Below, in pieces: positions 10,058 through 17,977 of a stretch of DNA of 31,442 nucleotides. Below the pieces are notes generated by a model that ran no database searches, was not told where the DNA came from, and saw nothing but the letters and a program-made list of their open reading frames with translations. The stretch lies in assembly GCA_017615435.1 (NCBI GenBank), contig JAGAAF010000054.1, forward strand, positions 1 through 31,442, in the 5' to 3' direction. The stretch is from Bacteroidales bacterium (GTDB lineage Bacteria; Bacteroidota; Bacteroidia; Bacteroidales; UBA932). Within the stretch, counting starts at the first letter, position 1; the number at the start of each line of letters is the position of its first letter. The position numbers and the translations under genes were made by a program.

Positions 10058-11689
10058 ATGAAAAAATTCTTTTTACTTTTTGCATCTGCTATGATGCTGT
10101 TTACGCTGGCCTGTCAGCCGGAGCCCGATGAACCGGATAACCCTGACAAACCGGATACCCCGGACACTCCCGTTACTCCGGAGAACAAGAGTAATGAATG
10201 CAAGCTTCTGACCTTTGTCGTGGAAGCAGGCGGACTTGAGTTCGAAGGCACCGTCTATGAGCAGGAGAGCGCAGTGGTCCTCGAGGCTTTCCCCGATCAG
10301 CTCGACTTCTTCAAGAACGTGACCAAGGTGACCTACACCATTTCTGAAAAGGCCACCATCAGCCCCGATCCCGCTAGCATTACTGACTACACGACATCTC
10401 CGACCCTGACGGTTACTGCCGAGGACGGCACCACCACAAAGAGGTACATCGTGGATGTGGAGGAAGCAATGTTCCAGCTTCTGTGCCAGTACAGGGAAGG
10501 TCAGAAAGATCCTGTCGCCGTGGAGACTATCGGAGCGAGCAATGATTTCGTCAAGATGCCCGGCAACCAGGTGGCATTCGTGTCTTCCAATATGATCGCA
10601 ACTGCCGACGGTCGCGTCTACGATCTCGACCTCAATTACAAGGGTGAGCTCAACAGAGAGGGAATCGCTGATGACCTCTATATCGGCGCAATGGGCAACG
10701 ACGAGAACGGTGTTCTTATCGCCGCCTATGTCGGAGGTGATGAGATCGCACCTGCGTCAATCACGACCACAATCTACTATGCTTATCTCGACGGTTGGGA
10801 CAAGGCTCCTGTGCCATTCTACATCAAGGAGGGTCAGGGTAACTTCGCCAACTATATGAATGTCTGCGGCGATGCCAGGAAGCGTATGCTCATCACTGCC
10901 GCATACTATTCGGGCGATGCAGTTCACGCCTGGTATTTCGACTATGACGAAGAATTGGGTAAGCCTCAGACAAGCGGTGACCGCTGGTCCGAATTCCCCG
11001 GTGGCCCCGCAGGCGGTGCAGCTTCGTATATCTTCGGCGGATCAGCCGGCAAGACGGTCAGTCCCGTCGAGCCCGACAAGAATGGACTTCTTATCTGGTC
11101 CGTTACGCGTGGACAGCTCTCGGAGACCGATCCCAACTATGCCGAGCACCTTGGAGACGGTGCAGAAGAAAGTGTCCACTGGAAGAAAGACGGCGGCGCC
11201 GGTCCTGAAATCGCGCTTCGCCAGGGCCAGGACGGCGGCGGTGAGAGTGGTAAATCGTGGGTCGGAGAAGATCTGAAACATATTCGCGGTACCGTGTATC
11301 CCGATGCCTACAAGGTTCTCCGCTACGGCGGTCTGTGGGGTTGGGGAAATCTCGCTTCTCCCGCAAACATCAAGGCCTTCAAACTTGACGGACATCTCTA
11401 TCTGGCCGTGGGTAATTCCGGTTGGCAGAAGAGTTATTTCACTGTCGTGGATGTGGACAATTCCACCGACGCACAGGATATTGCTACCTCGCCCACCGAG
11501 AACGGTACGGCATATATGCTGTCAACGCAGGCCTACGATTCTCCTAAGGGAGGAGTCGTTTCCGTTTCCTATATGGCAGATCCGACTATCGGAGGCGGTC
11601 ACATTGCAGTGATCTACGGCCACACCGATATCGAAGGATCCGACATTACCAGGATCCAGGTGTGGGATATCTTCAAGAAGAGGATTTAA
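10058..11689 (+). CDS. DUF5018-like surface lipoprotein, last gene of the SusCD operon
   Basis: Predicted surface lipoprotein of 543 residues. The lipobox is LACQ with C19, followed by a Pro/Asp/Glu-rich linker (residues 20-45) that fits the acidic surface-export signal of Bacteroidota lipoproteins. Residues about 46-142 form an Ig-like domain (KSNECKLLTFVVEAGGLEF onward, with VTKVTYTISEKATISPDPAS) resembling DUF5018/BACON-type domains. The remaining 400 residues look like a repetitive beta structure, possibly a propeller, with aromatic and glycine-rich segments (GGLWGWGNLASP). It occupies the SusE/SusF position and probably binds the same ligand as SusD. It ends 1 nt before the stop of the convergent regulator gene, with no terminator visible between them. 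Confidence 0.85.
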   Translation: MKKFFLLFASAMMLFTLACQPEPDEPDNPDKPDTPDTPVTPENKSNECKLLTFVVEAGGLEFEGTVYEQESAVVLEAFPDQLDFFKNVTKVTYTISEKATISPDPASITDYTTSPTLTVTAEDGTTTKRYIVDVEEAMFQLLCQYREGQKDPVAVETIGASNDFVKMPGNQVAFVSSNMIATADGRVYDLDLNYKGELNREGIADDLYIGAMGNDENGVLIAAYVGGDEIAPASITTTIYYAYLDGWDKAPVPFYIKEGQGNFANYMNVCGDARKRMLITAAYYSGDAVHAWYFDYDEELGKPQTSGDRWSEFPGGPAGGAASYIFGGSAGKTVSPVEPDKNGLLIWSVTRGQLSETDPNYAEHLGDGAEESVHWKKDGGAGPEIALRQGQDGGGESGKSWVGEDLKHIRGTVYPDAYKVLRYGGLWGWGNLASPANIKAFKLDGHLYLAVGNSGWQKSYFTVVDVDNSTDAQDIATSPTENGTAYMLSTQAYDSPKGGVVSVSYMADPTIGGGHIAVIYGHTDIEGSDITRIQVWDIFKKRI

Positions 11690-11690
11690 T

Positions 11691-12518
11691 CTAAAGATCT
11701 ATGTCGGTCTGACTGATCAGCCCGTTCATCAGGGCGTAGACGGTCAGGCCGGCAATAGTCTTGATGCCCAGTTTCTGGGTGATGTTCTTGCGGTGAGTAG
11801 TCACCGTGAACACCGAAATAAAGAGTTTGTCCGCGATTTCCTTGTTTGTGAGACCGCGGGCAACTTCTTTTACTATCTCCTTCTCGCGCTCGGAAAGGAT
11901 GTCGTGGGCTACCATATCGTCCTCCTGCGCCTCGAGCCTGTTTTTGCCGTTCTCCAGAAGCTCGGCGAGAGGGAGCAGCACCTTCTCTTCGATCACGGTG
12001 TGGCGCCTGATGGCATCCTCCACATTCAGAATGCCGACCAGCACCTCGTAGCGCGCGTCGCTGGTGTCGCTGTCCGGGAGGTGGCTCATCACGATGTTCT
12101 TGAAGTCCGTGAGTTTGTCCTCTGCGTCGTCGTGCATTTCGCGGAGCATATCCACTGAGAAACGCGAATCGCGCTCTCCCTTCAGCAGGCCTTCTATGTA
12201 TTTGAACACGACCTTCTCCTCGAAATGGATGTGGGTCTTGATGTCAAGTTCGTAGTCGTCGAAGAACTTGTTGATGACGGCGCTGTGCTCGGGGGAGCAC
12301 ATCTGCGTCATCCTGTGAACATTGTCGTGGATAGCGACGATGGTGGCTTCCAGATAATGTCTGTGCGTATTTCTCAAGATTCTGAGCAGGACGGGAATGT
12401 CCGTGGTGTCGAGCTTTTCAAGTTCCACTTTAGGACTGTCCGAGGTGTAGATCTCGCACAGAGTGGCGAACAGCGCTGGGCTGATTCCGTTTACGCTATG
12501 GAGTTTTCTGGAAGTCAT
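11691..12518 (-). CDS. Hemerythrin (RIC/YtfE-like) di-iron domain fused to a LuxR-type DNA-binding domain
   Basis: A 275-residue probable transcription factor. The N-terminal part (about 45-185) is a hemerythrin-like helical bundle with H52/H54, H64/H68, H78, H96xxxE100, H129 and H173xxxE177. The two HxxxE pairs, 77 residues apart, match the spacing of the di-iron ligands of RIC/YtfE iron-cluster repair proteins. The C-terminal part (about 205-270) is a LuxR/GerE helix-turn-helix starting LSEREKEIVKEVARGLTNKEIADKLFIS. There is no receiver domain, so the di-iron centre is probably the sensor, for oxygen, nitric oxide, peroxide or iron; that is inference. The start at 12518 is preceded by TAAATTCG, a poor -7 match. 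It converges on the SusCD operon with a 1-nt gap; functional linkage to that operon is unproven. Confidence 0.88.
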   Translation of the reverse strand: MTSRKLHSVNGISPALFATLCEIYTSDSPKVELEKLDTTDIPVLLRILRNTHRHYLEATIVAIHDNVHRMTQMCSPEHSAVINKFFDDYELDIKTHIHFEEKVVFKYIEGLLKGERDSRFSVDMLREMHDDAEDKLTDFKNIVMSHLPDSDTSDARYEVLVGILNVEDAIRRHTVIEEKVLLPLAELLENGKNRLEAQEDDMVAHDILSEREKEIVKEVARGLTNKEIADKLFISVFTVTTHRKNITQKLGIKTIAGLTVYALMNGLISQTDIDL

Positions 12519-12559
12519 TTCGACCGCGAATTTACTAATTTTTTATTTATCTCCGTCCC

Positions 12560-12690
12560 GGCGCCAAAAACCCTCAACTCGACGCCGATCCAGTCCGAAA
12601 CCACCTAATCGGCGCCAAAAACGCCCGAAAAAGCGCCGGAATGACCATTTCCTATCATTCCGGCGCTAAAACAAGCGTTTTTGACGCGGA
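12560..12690. repeat. Degenerate tandem repeat with a 51-bp period
   Basis: GGCGCC followed by AAAAA starts at 12560 and again at 12611. A third variant (GGCGCT then AAAA) starts at 12662. The spacing is exactly 51 bp each time. A second weaker block, of the form xGaCGCcG, follows about 20 bp later in each unit. The repeats lie between the hemerythrin-LuxR gene and the next leftward gene. They could be operator sites for the regulator or a small intergenic repeat. Confidence 0.5.
12627..12667 (-). terminator. Intrinsic terminator after the Myb/SANT-like gene
   Basis: A perfect 13-bp inverted repeat (12632-12644 with 12655-12667) has a 10-nt loop. On the minus strand it is followed by five Ts (12631-12627). 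It lies 26 nt after the stop codon of the gene ending at 12693. Confidence 0.8.
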
Positions 12691-12692
12691 AA

Positions 12693-13229
12693 TCAGGTAT
12701 ACCTTCTCACGGCGGGATCGGCGAGGGTGAAGCCGAGCTTCTCGAGGCGGATTTTGATGGCGTTGCGCGGGCGCCCGAACATTTCTTCAAGGTCTTCCCA
12801 CTTGACCTTGGCTTGGTCCGTGCGCAGCCAGATCGCTCGAAGGTCTTCGTCGTCTTGCGCGGACCACTTTTGGAAAGTGCACGGGAAACGCTGACGTACG
12901 CCTGCCCGATTCTTCTCCCTGAAGTGCATAAAGCGGAGGATAAGGTCGTCGAGGAGCCCGTCAGCGCCTTCGTCTATCCACTCTTCCACGCCTTCGGCAT
13001 AGTACTTTTCGATAAATAGATTCAATTGCTCAGGAGAAAAACCGGCAAGCGGTTTTGTGAATTCAAACTTCTCTCCGGTCGATTTGAGCTGTTCATCATA
13101 TTCGTCGCAGACAGAATTGATGCAGTCAGCCAGAATTCCGGAAAGGTAAACTTCAGCAGCCGCGAGGCCTTCATTGAAGATTGCGCGGATCTTTTTCGAA
13201 AGATCGATGTTTTCAAGATTTGTGTCCAT
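12693..13229 (-). CDS. Hypothetical protein with a Myb/SANT-like C-terminal domain
   Basis: A 178-residue protein, read from the ATG at 13229. The open frame continues upstream to 13460, but that part overlaps the 5' end of the divergent lipoprotein gene and its promoter, so I reject the longer form. Residues 1-100 are helical and acidic with no recognised domain. Residues about 121-167 (a KWSAQDDEDLRAIW motif, then WEDLEEMFGRPRNAIKIRLEKLGF) look like a small three-helix Myb/SANT-type DNA-binding unit with tryptophan spacing, often found at the ends of Bacteroidota accessory proteins. A DNA-binding role is inferred from that similarity. It is followed by a clear terminator and appears monocistronic. 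Confidence 0.65.
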   Translation of the reverse strand: MDTNLENIDLSKKIRAIFNEGLAAAEVYLSGILADCINSVCDEYDEQLKSTGEKFEFTKPLAGFSPEQLNLFIEKYYAEGVEEWIDEGADGLLDDLILRFMHFREKNRAGVRQRFPCTFQKWSAQDDEDLRAIWLRTDQAKVKWEDLEEMFGRPRNAIKIRLEKLGFTLADPAVRRYT

Positions 13230-13325
13230 AGCTTTAAGAATTAGATTTAACGGCACGAACATAAGACAAATTCCGTCACACCGGCCGAAAGAAACGTCGC
13301 TTTCGTAGAAAAGAATATTTTTCAG

Positions 13326-13333
13326 TATCTTTA
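13326..13333 (+). promoter_or_regulatory. Probable -7 box of the Fn3-like lipoprotein gene
   Basis: TATCTTTA differs from TAnnTTTG only at the last base. It lies 20 nt before the ATG at 13354. A TTTCG at 13301-13305 is at about the right distance for a weak -33 element. The same TATCTTTA variant precedes the esterase gene at 24705. Confidence 0.4.
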
Positions 13334-13353
13334 CAAAGATAAACAGGCCCGAA

Positions 13354-14631
13354 ATGAAAAAATATCTCTTCCCACTGATGATAGCCGCGATGGCAGTGCT
13401 CTCCTGCGGCAGCAAGGAGCCTTCACAAAGCGAAAAAGACCTATCCGCCGATTCCTTCAACGTGAAAGTTGAGCGTCTCTCCGAGACTTCTGCAAAATTG
13501 AGCTGGGAATATGACGGAGATGATGTTGATGGGTGGTGGATTTATCTGAAGCTCAATTCGGAGTCTGCGGCTCCGTTGGTGCTGAATCCCCAGGGTGCTT
13601 TATCCTCTGAGGAGAGGAGCTATGTGTATGACGGCCTGGAACCCGGCTGTACTCAAGATTATTATTATTTCGGTGTAAAGGCCAAGAGGTCGTCGGGCAT
13701 AGGTAATATTGTGTTCGCCGAACCATTGCTCGTGCAAGGAGGTGACCCCATTGTGGATCCGAATCAAACTTTTATTCCCGTCACCCTCACAGCCGACTCA
13801 GATGCTATGACCGCTGAGTTCAAGAGCAAATCCGCCGACGGAGAGGACGTCCTCATCACCCTCGCAAAGGTCAGTAACAACCAGACGGTGCAGATTGACA
13901 GATATGAGATTGGAGACGAAAAGTTCCGCAGTTATACGGATTGGATCGGCCCCTACCATATGAAGACGGTGGCAACAACTTCCCAGACCACAAATCTTAC
14001 GGGTTTCGTGGGCGGCTGGCACGCGTCTAGCGGCGGCGCGGAGGGCGATCCGACGGCACAGACGCAGTCCATAGAGATTTTCCTGGACGATGAACCTTTC
14101 GAGAGCGTCAGCGAAACGGGTACCGCGGCAAAAGTGATTGTCCATAACAAAGTGGAGGCCCTGAATACCAAGTTGGGCACGGACAAGCGTTTCGCCATCG
14201 ATGAGGATGTCACATACACATTTAAGGACAGCAAACTCTACGTCAAAGTGGAGATAACAGCCCTCGAAGACGTGAGAATAGGCATATACTACGGTATGCA
14301 GATCGCAGGCGGCTTCTGCAGCAGATTTGAATTCAAGACCGAATCGGGCGAGACCAAGACCACTACCGGCGACTTCTACTGCCCGGGCAAGGTTCGCGAT
14401 ATGACCGGCTTCTCTTCAAACGGTCACAGCGTAACCGCCCATATGTTCGACGAGGGCCTCGGTACCTTCTCGAAGGCTACGCCTGCATATTCGGCCCTCA
14501 CCCAGTACTACGGCGCCTCCAACGGCAAGGGATATTATATGCTGATCGGTGATAAAGATGCCGGTTCCAACGCCCTCGTCCTCAAAAAAGACGAAAGCGT
14601 CTACTGGTACGGCTACTACGAGTTCCGTTAG
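13354..14631 (+). CDS. Lipoprotein with an N-terminal fibronectin type III-like domain
   Basis: A 425-residue predicted lipoprotein (signal 1-17, lipobox VLSC, C18). Residues about 33-127 look like an Fn3 domain: VERLSETSAKLSWEY at the start, a WWIYLK strand, and the YVYDGLEPGCTQDYYYFGVKA strand pair. Residues about 140-425 form a beta-rich C-terminal region with many aromatic and Thr residues and a hydrophobic, Gly-rich end (YYGASNGKGYYMLIGDKDAG). This region would suit a jelly-roll or carbohydrate-binding fold, but I do not recognise a named family. The protein is probably anchored in the outer membrane. A separate promoter box lies in the 31-nt gap to the next gene, so the two may or may not be co-transcribed. 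Confidence 0.78.
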   Translation: MKKYLFPLMIAAMAVLSCGSKEPSQSEKDLSADSFNVKVERLSETSAKLSWEYDGDDVDGWWIYLKLNSESAAPLVLNPQGALSSEERSYVYDGLEPGCTQDYYYFGVKAKRSSGIGNIVFAEPLLVQGGDPIVDPNQTFIPVTLTADSDAMTAEFKSKSADGEDVLITLAKVSNNQTVQIDRYEIGDEKFRSYTDWIGPYHMKTVATTSQTTNLTGFVGGWHASSGGAEGDPTAQTQSIEIFLDDEPFESVSETGTAAKVIVHNKVEALNTKLGTDKRFAIDEDVTYTFKDSKLYVKVEITALEDVRIGIYYGMQIAGGFCSRFEFKTESGETKTTTGDFYCPGKVRDMTGFSSNGHSVTAHMFDEGLGTFSKATPAYSALTQYYGASNGKGYYMLIGDKDAGSNALVLKKDESVYWYGYYEFR

Positions 14632-14645
14632 CCCGAAGAATTCAT

Positions 14646-14653
14646 TATCTTTG
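14646..14653 (+). promoter_or_regulatory. -7 box before the DUF4015 lipoprotein gene
   Basis: TATCTTTG is an exact TAnnTTTG match and sits 9 nt before the chosen ATG at 14663. It supports that start over the longer open frame beginning at 14549 inside the previous gene. No good -33 TTTG is seen. Confidence 0.5.
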
Positions 14654-14662
14654 CGCGTTCAA

Positions 14663-16441
14663 ATGAAAAGATACTACTACTTAGCAGCGTTCGCTGCGAT
14701 TATCCTCGCTCTTGCCGGATGCAAGGGAAAGAAAGAGAAGGAAGTGATCGAGCCACGATGGCTGGCGTCGGACAGGCCTGAGGCCTATCTCTACAACATA
14801 GACGACGAGACGGATCCGGAGGCCGTGACAATCAGCGTAACGGATACGCTCATAAGAGGCGCAAAACTCCAGGCCGTTCCGGAGAAGCAGAAGAAAGTAG
14901 ACAAGATCATTTATATCTGCGTAAAGAAGAACAAGAAGGAGTATGCGTGGGCTCGCAAAGACAATCTTGCCACTGACTCCACTGCAGTGATCCTGGAAAA
15001 GAGGATATGGGCTCGCAGCCCCAGTTCGGTCATCGTGGACACGTCGACCTCAAAGATAGGTTCGCTGGCCCATAAAGGTGCATCGCTCGAGGTAATCGGC
15101 TACGACAAATATGATCTGAAAACCGGCCTTGTCAACCGCTACAAAGTGCGCTTCACGGAGAAATTCCCGAGCGACACGTCCCTGACTGCAAAGCAGGAGA
15201 AAGCTAAACCGAAGGCGGAAGGCTGGATCTACGCGAAATACACTGTCTATGATAAAGAAGAAGCCCTGAAGAACTACAAAGCCGAGAAATACGACCCTAT
15301 CCACTCTGCCGTCAGGAACCCCTACGGCGGCGGAAAAGCCATCGGACTGGACTTCTATCCCCACGAAAAGCCGGTCTTCAGAGATAGGAAAGGCAACGAC
15401 AAAATGCCCAAGGCGTGCTACTCGCTCTACCTGAACTTCGCTCCCGGCGTCATCGGCAACATCGAGGCCTACATAGCCCTCGCGAAGGAGACAAAGATCA
15501 ACACGTTCGTCATCGACATCAAAGACAACGAATGCCCGGGCTACAAAGCTGATGCGATGAAACTCTATTCGCCGACCAACTACGCCCGCGCGAGCAAACG
15601 CGGAGAAGAACTCTATGCCAAAGCGGTACGCCGTCTGCACGAAGAGGGTTTCTACGTGGTGGGCCGTATCACGTGCTTCAAAGACTCATATTTCGTCAAG
15701 GACAACCCCGAAAGCGCCATTACCGACCTCAGTACGGGTGCGCCGCTGTTCCACAACAAGTCCAACTGGCCCAGCGCATTCGACCGTTCGGTCTGGCGCT
15801 TCAACGTGGAGCTCGCGAAGGAATCCGTGCGCAAGTTCGGCTTCGACGAAATCAACTTCGACTACGTCCGCTTCCCGGACCGTATGACCAAACTCGAGGA
15901 CCATATCGACTACCACAACAAATACGGCGAGACCAAGGTTCAGGCCATCCAGCGCTTCGTTACCTACGCTTGCGACGAGATCCACGCCGTGGGTGCCTAC
16001 GTAAGCATCGATGTCTTCGGTGAATGCGCGAATCAGGGCTACACGACCGCCTATGGCCAGTATTGGCCGGCACTGTCGAACGTAGCAGACGTAATGTGCG
16101 GTATGCCGTATCCCGACCATTTCCCGGACGGCTTCTACGGCATAAGCAAGCCGTGGAACAAACCGTTCGAGATCCTGAGCGCGTGGGGACGCCGCGTCAA
16201 CGCCCGCCAGGCTGAGACCACCACGCCCGCAAGGGTTCGCACCTGGGTGCAGGCCTACCACGTTATGAAGTATGTGGACAAGAACGGAATAGACTACGAC
16301 GCTGAGAACATCGCCAAGGAAATCCGCGGTCTATGCTCGGTCGGTCTCAAGGGCGGCTACACCACCTGGCTGTCGTCCTCCAGTATCGAGCGTTACCGCA
16401 GCCAGAAAGAAGCGTTCTGCATTGACTACGCAAACGAATAG
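14663..16441 (+). CDS. Putative glycoside hydrolase lipoprotein, DUF4015 family
   Basis: A 592-residue lipoprotein (lipobox LAGC, C20, then a Lys-rich stretch). Residues about 25-215 include an SH3-like region with VDKIIYICVKKNKKEYAWARKDN and VNRYKVRFTEK. Residues about 250-585 form a TIM-barrel domain of the DUF4015 putative glycosyl hydrolase family. Its strand motifs are INTFVIDIKDNE, GFYVVGRITCFKD, FDEINFDYVRFPD, GAYVSIDVFGECA, VADVMCGMPYPDHF and the closing KGGYTTWLSSSSIERY. Conserved carboxylates in IDIKDNE, NFDYVRFPD and SIDVFGE are the candidate catalytic residues. The reaction is not established from sequence; families of this kind act on cell-wall or exopolysaccharides. The start is 22 residues after the previous gene's stop region and follows a -7 box. 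Confidence 0.82.
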   Translation: MKRYYYLAAFAAIILALAGCKGKKEKEVIEPRWLASDRPEAYLYNIDDETDPEAVTISVTDTLIRGAKLQAVPEKQKKVDKIIYICVKKNKKEYAWARKDNLATDSTAVILEKRIWARSPSSVIVDTSTSKIGSLAHKGASLEVIGYDKYDLKTGLVNRYKVRFTEKFPSDTSLTAKQEKAKPKAEGWIYAKYTVYDKEEALKNYKAEKYDPIHSAVRNPYGGGKAIGLDFYPHEKPVFRDRKGNDKMPKACYSLYLNFAPGVIGNIEAYIALAKETKINTFVIDIKDNECPGYKADAMKLYSPTNYARASKRGEELYAKAVRRLHEEGFYVVGRITCFKDSYFVKDNPESAITDLSTGAPLFHNKSNWPSAFDRSVWRFNVELAKESVRKFGFDEINFDYVRFPDRMTKLEDHIDYHNKYGETKVQAIQRFVTYACDEIHAVGAYVSIDVFGECANQGYTTAYGQYWPALSNVADVMCGMPYPDHFPDGFYGISKPWNKPFEILSAWGRRVNARQAETTTPARVRTWVQAYHVMKYVDKNGIDYDAENIAKEIRGLCSVGLKGGYTTWLSSSSIERYRSQKEAFCIDYANE

Positions 16442-16449
16442 ATAAAGCT

Positions 16450-17691
16450 ATGAAAGAATTACCGGTATTGCTGTTGACGGGATATCTGGGGAGCGGGAAA
16501 ACGACGCTGCTGAACAGAATCCTGACAAATAAGAAGGGTATCAAGTTCGCCGTTATCGTGAACGACATAGGTGAGGTCAATATCGACGCAAGCCTTATCG
16601 AGCAGGGCGGGGTAGTCGGAAAGAAAGACGAAAGCCTGGTGGCCCTGCAGAACGGATGCATCTGCTGCACCCTCAAGATGGATCTCATCGAGCAGATCCG
16701 CGAGATTACCGCGATGAAACGCTTCGATTACATCGTGATAGAGGCCAGCGGAATCTGTGAACCTGAACCTATCGCCCAGACTATCTGCTCCATCCCGCAG
16801 ATGGGCATCGAATATATAAAGGACGGTTATGCGCGCCTGGACTGTATAGTCACTATCGTGGACGCGCTGCGTATGCGCGACGAGTTTAATTCCGGAAGCG
16901 ACCTGACGAAGGCCGGACTGGGAGAAGAGGACATCGAGAGCCTCGTAATCCAGCAGATAGAGTTCTGCAACATCGTGCTTCTCAATAAAGCCTCGGAAAT
17001 CAGTAAGGAAGAACTTGCCAAGGTGCGCCGCATAGTTCGTGAACTCCAGCCGAAGGCGGAGATCATCGAATGCGACTACGGCGACGTCCCCTTCGAGAAG
17101 ATACTTAACACGAATCTCTTCACCTATGATTCGGTCGCGACCTCCGCGACGTGGATCAGCAAGGTCGAAGGCGCCTTCGACGAACACGACGGCGAGGACG
17201 ACGATGATGATCACGACGAGCACGAACATCATCACCACGACCACGATGAAGATGAGCACGAGCATCACCACCACCAACACCATGACCACGAACGCGGGGA
17301 AGTGGAAGAGTACGGAATCGGCACATACGTGTACTACAGGCGTCCGCCGCTGGACATCAACAAGTTCGACCACTTCATCGCTAAGCGCTGGCCGAAGGAT
17401 GTCATACGCGCAAAGGGACTTTGCTACTTTACCCAGAATCCTGACGTGTGCTATCTGTTCGAACAAGCTGGAAAACAGATAGGCCTGAAGAACGTAGGAC
17501 AGTGGTTCGCCACTATGCCCGCGGATCAGCTGGAGAATATGATGATCCAGGATCCGGTGCTCAGGCGCGACTGGGACGACAATTACGGCGACAGGATGCA
17601 GAAGATAGTTTTCATCGGCCAGCACCTCGACAAGAAAGAAATTGCAGAAGCTTTGGACGCTTGTCTTGTCGATGAAGTAATTATTCAGTAA
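16450..17691 (+). CDS. COG0523 (CobW/ZNG1-type) metallochaperone GTPase
   Basis: A cytoplasmic GTPase of the family that inserts metals, mainly zinc, into client enzymes. Walker A is GYLGSGKT at residues 11-18. The metal-binding GCICC is at 69-73. A family EASGICEP motif lies near 100. The guanine-specificity motif reads NKAS instead of the usual NKxD. Residues about 244-281 are a long histidine/aspartate/glutamate loop that can hold several metal ions, followed by the CobW C-terminal domain. At 413 residues it is of normal length. It starts 8 nt after the DUF4015 stop and may be co-transcribed with it. The exact metal and client are not shown; members next to zinc-regulated genes often serve under zinc limitation, but no Zur site was identified here. 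Confidence 0.92.
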   Translation: MKELPVLLLTGYLGSGKTTLLNRILTNKKGIKFAVIVNDIGEVNIDASLIEQGGVVGKKDESLVALQNGCICCTLKMDLIEQIREITAMKRFDYIVIEASGICEPEPIAQTICSIPQMGIEYIKDGYARLDCIVTIVDALRMRDEFNSGSDLTKAGLGEEDIESLVIQQIEFCNIVLLNKASEISKEELAKVRRIVRELQPKAEIIECDYGDVPFEKILNTNLFTYDSVATSATWISKVEGAFDEHDGEDDDDDHDEHEHHHHDHDEDEHEHHHHQHHDHERGEVEEYGIGTYVYYRRPPLDINKFDHFIAKRWPKDVIRAKGLCYFTQNPDVCYLFEQAGKQIGLKNVGQWFATMPADQLENMMIQDPVLRRDWDDNYGDRMQKIVFIGQHLDKKEIAEALDACLVDEVIIQ

Positions 17692-17696
17692 ATTTG
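17665..17696 (+). promoter_or_regulatory. Promoter of the sodium-pump decarboxylase operon
   Basis: CTTG (17665-17668), 20 nt, then TAAATTTG (17689-17696), an exact -7 match that overlaps the stop codon of the GTPase gene. It lies 24 nt before the oadG start. Confidence 0.55.
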
Positions 17697-17720
17697 GGAC
17701 GCAAAAACTAAACCTTCAAT

Positions 17721-17975
17721 ATGGAGAATATCAGTGTTGGTCTGCAGCTGATGCTTGTGGGAATGGTCACGGTCTTCGTGATACTCCTAATCGTCATCTA
17801 CGGCAGCAGACTTCTTATCAGGATTATCAACAAAATTGCCCCTGAGGAGGCGCCGGCGGCTAAGAAGGCCGCGGGCCCGGCGGACGACACGTCCGCGGTT
17901 CGCCCCGTCCTCGAGGCCGCCGTCGCGCAGATCACGGGCGGCAAAGGTCACATCGTAAATATTAAAAAACTATAA
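17721..17975 (+). CDS. oadG: Sodium-pump decarboxylase gamma subunit (OadG-like)
   Basis: Small membrane anchor of a biotin-dependent, sodium-translocating decarboxylase. The 84 residues contain one N-terminal membrane helix (about 7-28), with the OadG signature GLQLMLVGMVTVFVILL. A short basic stretch (SRLLIRIINK) and an Ala/Pro-rich cytoplasmic tail follow. In the family this subunit tethers the alpha subunit to the beta channel and stabilises the complex. It is the first gene of the operon, and the oadA start follows its stop after 2 nt. Confidence 0.9.
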   Translation: MENISVGLQLMLVGMVTVFVILLIVIYGSRLLIRIINKIAPEEAPAAKKAAGPADDTSAVRPVLEAAVAQITGGKGHIVNIKKL

Positions 17976-17977
17976 CT

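Noticed and set aside
13230..13460. N-terminal extension of the Myb/SANT-like protein
   Set aside because: It overlaps the promoter and coding start of the divergent lipoprotein gene and adds no conserved sequence.
14549..14662. Longer start for the DUF4015 lipoprotein
   Set aside because: It overlaps the previous gene and would place the lipobox 58 residues from the start; the -7 box at 14646 supports the ATG at 14663.
16459..17625. A minus-strand frame opposite the COG0523 GTPase with a Val-rich stretch that looks like a membrane helix
   Set aside because: The Val-rich stretch is only the complement of the GTPase's His/Asp codons.
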